Shown: one piece after another, positions 58,833 to 64,000 of the stretch
How the letters are laid out: every line of letters starts with the position of its first letter
Numbering within the stretch: the stretch's first letter is position 1
Assembly (NCBI GenBank): GCA_013397455.1
Contig: VYZB01000327.1
Span: 507,752 to 571,751 of the forward strand
DNA length: 64,000 nt
Source: Crotophaga sulcirostris
Taxonomy: Eukaryota; Chordata; Aves; Cuculiformes; Crotophagidae
Direction: 5' to 3'
Notes under the pieces: model-generated
What the model saw: only the letters and a program-made list of their open reading frames with translations
What the model was told of the DNA's origin: nothing
Databases searched by the model: none
Program-made: the position numbers and the translations under genes

Positions 58833-60269
58833 CTATATGGATAGTTGGACAGAACACACAGCTAACTAATTTTATTGAAAACAGAAACATAGACAATGCT
58901 CTGAATAAAATGGCTATGATCTCTGCACTGCTATTTCTTTTGAGTGGACTGAAATACAAAATCTGGAGGCATGGAAGTAGCACAGAGGATCTGGTGTGTG
59001 GAGATACTCCCTTTACATTACAATTCAACTTTGTGCTATGTCACAGAACATCACAGCCTTACCTTGATCAAGAATTGAATAAATGAGTACTGTGAGCTGT
59101 GACTCACGTAGATATTTGGCTATGTAAACAAGAATTGAGTGTGACGAGCCTTGGTATGGGCTATGGATCAACAGGTGATATTGTGTCAACTCCCAAGGTG
59201 TTGATGGCAAGCCCTTCTGGGAGGCCCACACAGGAACCTAAAATGAAGATATAAGCACATCATAAAAATACTTCAAGATATTCCTGTTTTAATAAACAAA
59301 TGATTCTTTCCCCAGCTATCTCCCTGGTGTTGTAAAAGTTAAACAGTCTACTAAGTAGACTATTCAGTATTTCTGAGGTAAAATTCTGCCTCAAGTTAAT
59401 GAAAACTTGACTGTATCTCTGAGCAGTAGAAATAGATCTATCATCTCCATTGTTCAGAAAACACACTTTCATCTGCACATCAGTGCTTCTCACTGGGCTT
59501 ACAATACCAGTTCCAAAAGTACTTAAAACTTTTATTACAAACTTTTCTACTTTGGGACCTATACAAGCAGCAGATTTATGACAAGATGTAGGACAGCTTT
59601 TCAAAACAAGTCTGGTTTTACTACTCAACTGGAATTTAAAGTTTTATGGGTTGGAATTGAAAAACAAAAGATTTAATGTCCATATTGGCAGTATTGTGTT
59701 CAGAGGTGTATGAGGCTTCATATCTGTCTTATTTCTGAGCAGCAGAGTTTTTATCACTAATATCCCATAGAGACAATTCTTTGTTCTAAATTCTGCTCAT
59801 GTTGTTTTCATATGCTTCCTCAGTCAGGTATTCATTAAAACTTGATATACAATCATTCATCTTTCATTGTACTCTTAACACAACTCCAATTTAATGTTCA
59901 GATTTTTGTAGTTCTTTTGTACCAATACAGACATGCTCATCTGAATAATGCTGACCTCTAATTTCCTTTTTAGGCATGTAATTATATCTTCAGCCAGGAA
60001 AAACAATAATAAAATAAAATAAAAAAAAAGATAGATATAGAAAAATGAGAGCTACTTATCCGCTTAATGAGAATAAAGCAGAGGCTCTTTATACTCTGCA
60101 CACTACCTATATCTCATAGATTTGTCATAGCATTACGTGCACAGCGTGTTCATGTAACAACTGAAAGCCCGTTAATTGAGTATCTGTCACTTTATGTGGA
60201 AAGTAGGGCATTAAGAGATCTTTGAAGCTTTCAAATCTAGGCAATTGTACCCTTACAATCTAAGATCTC
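58833..60269. other. Unique DNA
   Basis: No transposon recognised. A minus-strand frame open from about 59640 to 59260 (127 codons without an ATG near its start) has a protein-like amino acid mix including FVIKVLSTFGTGIV. It matches nothing I know, and one frame of this length is expected by chance in a window of this size and composition. Confidence 0.55.
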
Positions 60270-60935
60270 ATGTCCTCATGCAATCTTCATGCACTGTCCA
60301 AGCAAAAGTTGGTCCAATGGTACTTGATATTGTACTCCAGGTGTAGCCTCACTAGCACTAACAATAGAGGAAGAATCATCTCTCTCAACCTGACAGTAAT
60401 ACTTTGCCTGATGGACCTGAGGATACGGCAAGCCTGCTTTGCAACAAAGTTACATTGCTGCTTCATGTTCTAGTTGGTGTCCACTGGGACATTAAGGTCC
60501 TTTTCTGCCAAGCTGTTTTCTAGCTGGATAGCCTTCAGCATGCATTGGTGCATGGATTTATTCCTCCTCAGGTGCAGGACTTTGTACTTCTACTTGTTAA
60601 ACTTCACAAGATTGCTGTCAGCCTGTTTCTCCAGATTGTACTCTCTGACACATCAGCTACTTCTCTGTAATTCCAAGCCCCCTGCCATGGGCAAGGACAT
60701 CTTCCACTAGATCAGGTTGCTCAAATCCCCATCCAACCTGGTCTTGAACACCTCCAGGAATGGGGCATCCGCTGCTTCTCTAGGCAACCTATTTCAGTGC
60801 CTCACCACCCTCAGTAAAATATTTCTTCCTAATATCTAACCTAAATCTACTCTCTTTCAGCTTAAAATCATTAAACCTCATTCTGTCACTATCATTCCTG
60901 ATAAAAAGTTCCTCCCAATCTTTCCTATAGGCAAG
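60270..60935 (-). mobile_element. CR1 LINE 3' part
   Basis: Minus-strand CR1. Landmarks on the plus strand are 'gtgtccactgggacattaag' (about 60477), 'gcattggtgcatggatttat' then 'tcctcctcaggtgcaggact' (60543-60581), 'caacctggtcttgaacacct' (60735-60754), 'ggcaacctatttcagtgcct' (60783-60802) and 'cctcagtaaaatatttcttc' (about 60810). The terminal 'ggttggaagggacct' block is largely lost or rearranged: the element passes through 'catgggcaaggacatcttcc', which in CR1 lies near the 3' end, in the middle of the fragment. This suggests an alternative CR1 subfamily, two joined copies or a tandem arrangement. Confidence 0.8.
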
Positions 60936-63308
60936 GAAAGGACAGAGGAAATTAGAGAGATTACTCCCCTGTCTTCTGTTTAGTTTCTTTCTTTTAAACT
61001 AAGATACAAAAAACATAGGGAGCAGTTTTATTACAGGCTAAATGAACTCTTACTAAATTACTGAAGTCATCTTAAACAAATGTTCAGTAACATTACCATC
61101 TTGGCTAAATGCAACATGTAAGCACTTATACACAAAATTGTCAACCTTGAAATAAGACTAGTCCTATGTGTAAGTCCACTGAGGCTATGCATCCTCAGTG
61201 AAATAAAAACAAAGCCCAATGGGGGTGATAACATGTCATAGCCTAGCAAAATAGGTTTTAGTTCTGGAAAATCCTCAGCTGTAAGGGATTCAGAATCTTA
61301 TCTCCCCAGATGTTAGACTCCCTTGTGTTCTAGAACTACTCAGTACACTCTATATCCAAACAACGATTCAGGTCTATTTTTTCTCAATCATTTGCATTAT
61401 CCTATATGTGTAAGTGCAACCAATCAAGCAAGTAATCTTATTCTGAGTATTTATGCTCAATAACTTACTTTCCTATGAGGGCATGAATAAGATCAAAATT
61501 ATGTATATGCTCACAGACACACTGGAGAACATAAAGGGTGGAAGTGAAATCAGAAACTAATTCAAAGTTATCAGGAGAAAGAAATAACTTTGTATTCCAA
61601 ACAGTGACCTGCTTTCATACTCTTCACTGTGAAATCAGTAATGAACATCAAAGTATAGACATATAACTGAGGAATGCAATTTTTGCTTTACAAACCAGCC
61701 AAAATCACATTCTATTACATCCACATTATTGTCTTTAGTCTTCCTAAACTCTAGGGAATATGATTCCTGGCAGTGTAGATCTTGTGACTGCTTATCAGGG
61801 GATGTTAGATAGATAGGTTTTCACAAACATCTCTCCTCTTTCATCATAGTAAGGAACTTCCCTGTTTCCTCCTCAAGAACTATCAATTTATCCATTTTCC
61901 TAAAGGGTCTAAATTCTGGAATTAAATACATTGTGTGTGAGTTCTAGCAAATGAAAAAGTTCTGTAAATAGTTTTAACAAGCTTTAATTGTGTGCACATC
62001 AGGGAGGGAGACAGAACATACATCACAGAAAGCCATGAATGTACACCTTTTACTTTTTTTCCTCATAAAAAAATGGAAGTGCACAGGGCAATCAGTGTAT
62101 ATGTAAATTCTGCTTCTAAAATATGCAGTTTAATCAGTAAAGTAGGCACAAACTCAACAGTTAGAGTGTGCAGCTGAATCTGTGATAAGTATCAAGGCAT
62201 GAAGCATGAGTCATAAGGAAAGAAAATGCAGTGCATCAAAATATTTCTGACTCATATATATTAGCTTGAGCCAATTATGTAAACAACATTATGACCTGAA
62301 AAGTGAATAATCATTTGATTGAGTTTGAGTTGACAAGGAAAATAAAACTTGATCACATTTTGAAACTTAATTTCTAAGGTGCTTATGAGTTGCTCTCCTT
62401 CAGAATGACATTGACTAAAGCCTGTATTTTGTGATTTTTCACCAGTGCAAAAAATTAGGTTCAGGACTCAGGCTTGCTGTATACTTAGAGGTCTCTCTTA
62501 ACCAGTTATTGAAGTTCTCTTGTCTCAGCATTTCCTGTTCCCTTCACTTATTCCTCTGCACACAAGCACACATTACCTCTGTTGATTTCTTAATCAGTGA
62601 CATAAGTTTCTTTGAGTGGTTCTGCAAAATTAAAGTATTAAAATCCTGGATTTTTCTTATTTTATTTTATGAAAAGGTTATATTCATATTATATCATAGA
62701 ATCATTCATTTTTCCTGCTTACCTATATATTACTCATGTTTTTAAACACAGGGAAATTTTTTAGGCATAGTAAAGTGAATGCCTGTCAGGTTCTTAATCT
62801 TAACTGACACTTCTAACAAAATGTTTATGTAGATTTTTCAGTGACAGGTTAAATGATGAGGAAAACTAACAGTCTCATAGCTGACATTCTTAACCATACC
62901 ATCACACTTTATGGTCACTATGAAAACCTGTATATTGTACAACTACTTTCTTCTGCTAGGTGAATTCCATCTAGACAGTTCAAATTGTCTAGCATTTCCA
63001 TCTGGCAAACAAGCACGTGCCTCTCTCTGGAAACTATATAAGCCTCTGAAGGACAAGAGAACCTTTTCTTGAAATTTTTGAAGAACTTGAGACATCAAAA
63101 GACAATAAATCACTTTTGACAAACATGGTTTCTCAAGCACATAACTATCAAAATTGTTATTAGACATGACATTTCATCATCAAAATATTATACATGGAAA
63201 TCTGGTTATTAAAGTTAATAGGAATTGAAAAGTACTTTCAGGAAATAATTTGAAAATCTATTTCTGCTTCCTTAGGAAGCAGATAAGTCATATCTAGTGC
63301 TCTTTAAA

Positions 63309-63326
63309 AAACAAACAAACAAAAAA
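63309..63326. repeat. (CAAA)n microsatellite
   Basis: Three to four CAAA units ending in an A run. Confidence 0.85.
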
Positions 63327-63503
63327 GGCAAAACAAGACCGAAATAACCCACCATAACATTTTTAACTTTTGCCTAAGTCACTAGTAAATAGAAAGCTCT
63401 TATACATTATCAGAAGTAAAAGTGATAGATAAAATAATTTCCAAAACTTTGCTGAATTCCTGAAATTAAAATACAAGTTTTTGGTTTTAAAGGTCAAATA
63501 AAT

Positions 63504-63525
63504 CTTTGTTTGTTTGTTTGTTTTT
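63504..63525. repeat. (TTTG)n microsatellite
   Basis: About four TTTG units, roughly 180 bases from the complementary CAAA array, so the two arrays could pair as a weak inverted repeat. Confidence 0.85.
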
Positions 63526-64000
63526 CAGAGAATGCTAATGAAAATTTTGAGCAGATCTAGATAACAGAGTGATGATAAATAATCAGTATCAGGAATTTAT
63601 TTAAAACTAATTTCCAGAAACTCCTAAGAGTCATGAGTTTTACTCCATTTTGCCCTTAATATTTGACCACCTACTTTCCTTGACAGATAATTGTTTGATT
63701 CATGGGGTGACATAAATATGTTTAATTTATGTAAAAAAAGAGAATATCCATCCTTTCCATTCATTGGGTTTTCCTGGAGTCTTAAAATATCTTCAAAGAA
63801 TATTATGTCATTTTACACCACATTTTGAACTTGTTCCCATAGTCATTTAAGCTTTCTCCAGGCTCATTAAGATCAATAGGAGACAGTTCCCATCCTGAGA
63901 TGGTTAAATTAATAACATTCTTAATTATTTTATCATTGTTTAAAATCGTGTTAATTTTGTAATTCTTTGCTTATCCACAAATACCTCTTTACATTTAAAA

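Larger units (their letters stand above)
60936..64000. other. Unique AT-rich DNA
   Basis: No gene, RNA gene or transposon recognised to the window end. Short CAAA and TTTG microsatellites at 63309-63326 and 63504-63525 are the only repeats seen. Confidence 0.65.

Noticed and set aside
59260..59640. Minus-strand 122-127-codon frame with a protein-like composition
   Set aside because: No ATG near its start, no known match, and about one frame of this length is expected by chance.
1..64000. CRISPR arrays, operons, phage or bacterial mobile islands
   Set aside because: No evenly spaced direct repeats with spacers and no dense coding; CR1 and LTR content shows vertebrate DNA.
1..64000. tRNA, snRNA, 5S or 7SK-like genes
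   Set aside because: No A/B box pairs, cloverleaf or snRNA landmark sequences were seen on either strand while reading; a covariance search was not possible.

Overview
The window looks like vertebrate nuclear DNA, most likely from a bird. It is AT-rich, and I find no intact protein-coding gene, rRNA, tRNA, CRISPR array or bacterial-style operon. The identification rests on repeats. Several fragments match chicken-repeat-1 (CR1) LINEs, including pieces of ORF2, the typical 3' end and octamer tails. Four fragments resemble the ERVL-type long terminal repeats (LTRs) widespread in Neoaves, and one further LTR is of a different type. CR1 alone would also fit crocodilians or turtles; the LTR type points to a bird. 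All family assignments are from recognition by eye, without a library search.

Layout: 1-5.6 kb is unique AT-rich DNA with a perfect 28-bp tandem duplication. 5.6-7.6 kb is a cluster with a CR1 3' end, a minus-strand ERVL-like LTR and a decayed CR1 endonuclease region. 8.3-8.5 kb is a CR1 3' end with a clear 8-bp tail repeat. 10.4-11.2 kb is the best CR1 copy, keeping the C-terminal part of ORF2 with one frame break. 11.2-20.1 kb is mostly unique, with a small CR1 piece at 13.6 kb and microsatellites. 20.1-21.0 kb is an LTR-like block next to a 36-bp tandem duplication. 21-37.3 kb is unique apart from a CR1 scrap at 26.9 kb and a purine-rich tract at 34.8 kb.

The most unusual structure is at 37.3-41.3 kb: two arms of about 245 bp in inverted orientation, 3.5 kb apart. 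Their inner 112 bp are identical and the outer part is about 88% identical by hand count. Between them lies an ERVL-like LTR that appears to be split near its end by a CR1 insertion, and one arm stops exactly where the LTR remnant starts. Another LTR is at 44.3-44.9 kb, an old CR1 with a G-quadruplex motif at 52.5-53.0 kb, a perfect consensus estrogen-response-element palindrome beside a possible splice acceptor at 54.5 kb, an LTR with TATA box and polyadenylation signal at 55.2-55.8 kb, and two minus-strand CR1 copies at 58.6 and 60.3-60.9 kb.

The sequence is therefore best read as a gene desert or the inside of a very large intron, shaped by CR1 and LTR insertion. No coordinated gene system is visible. 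The long reading frames present are no longer than expected by chance in DNA of this composition, or are remnants of CR1 ORF2.
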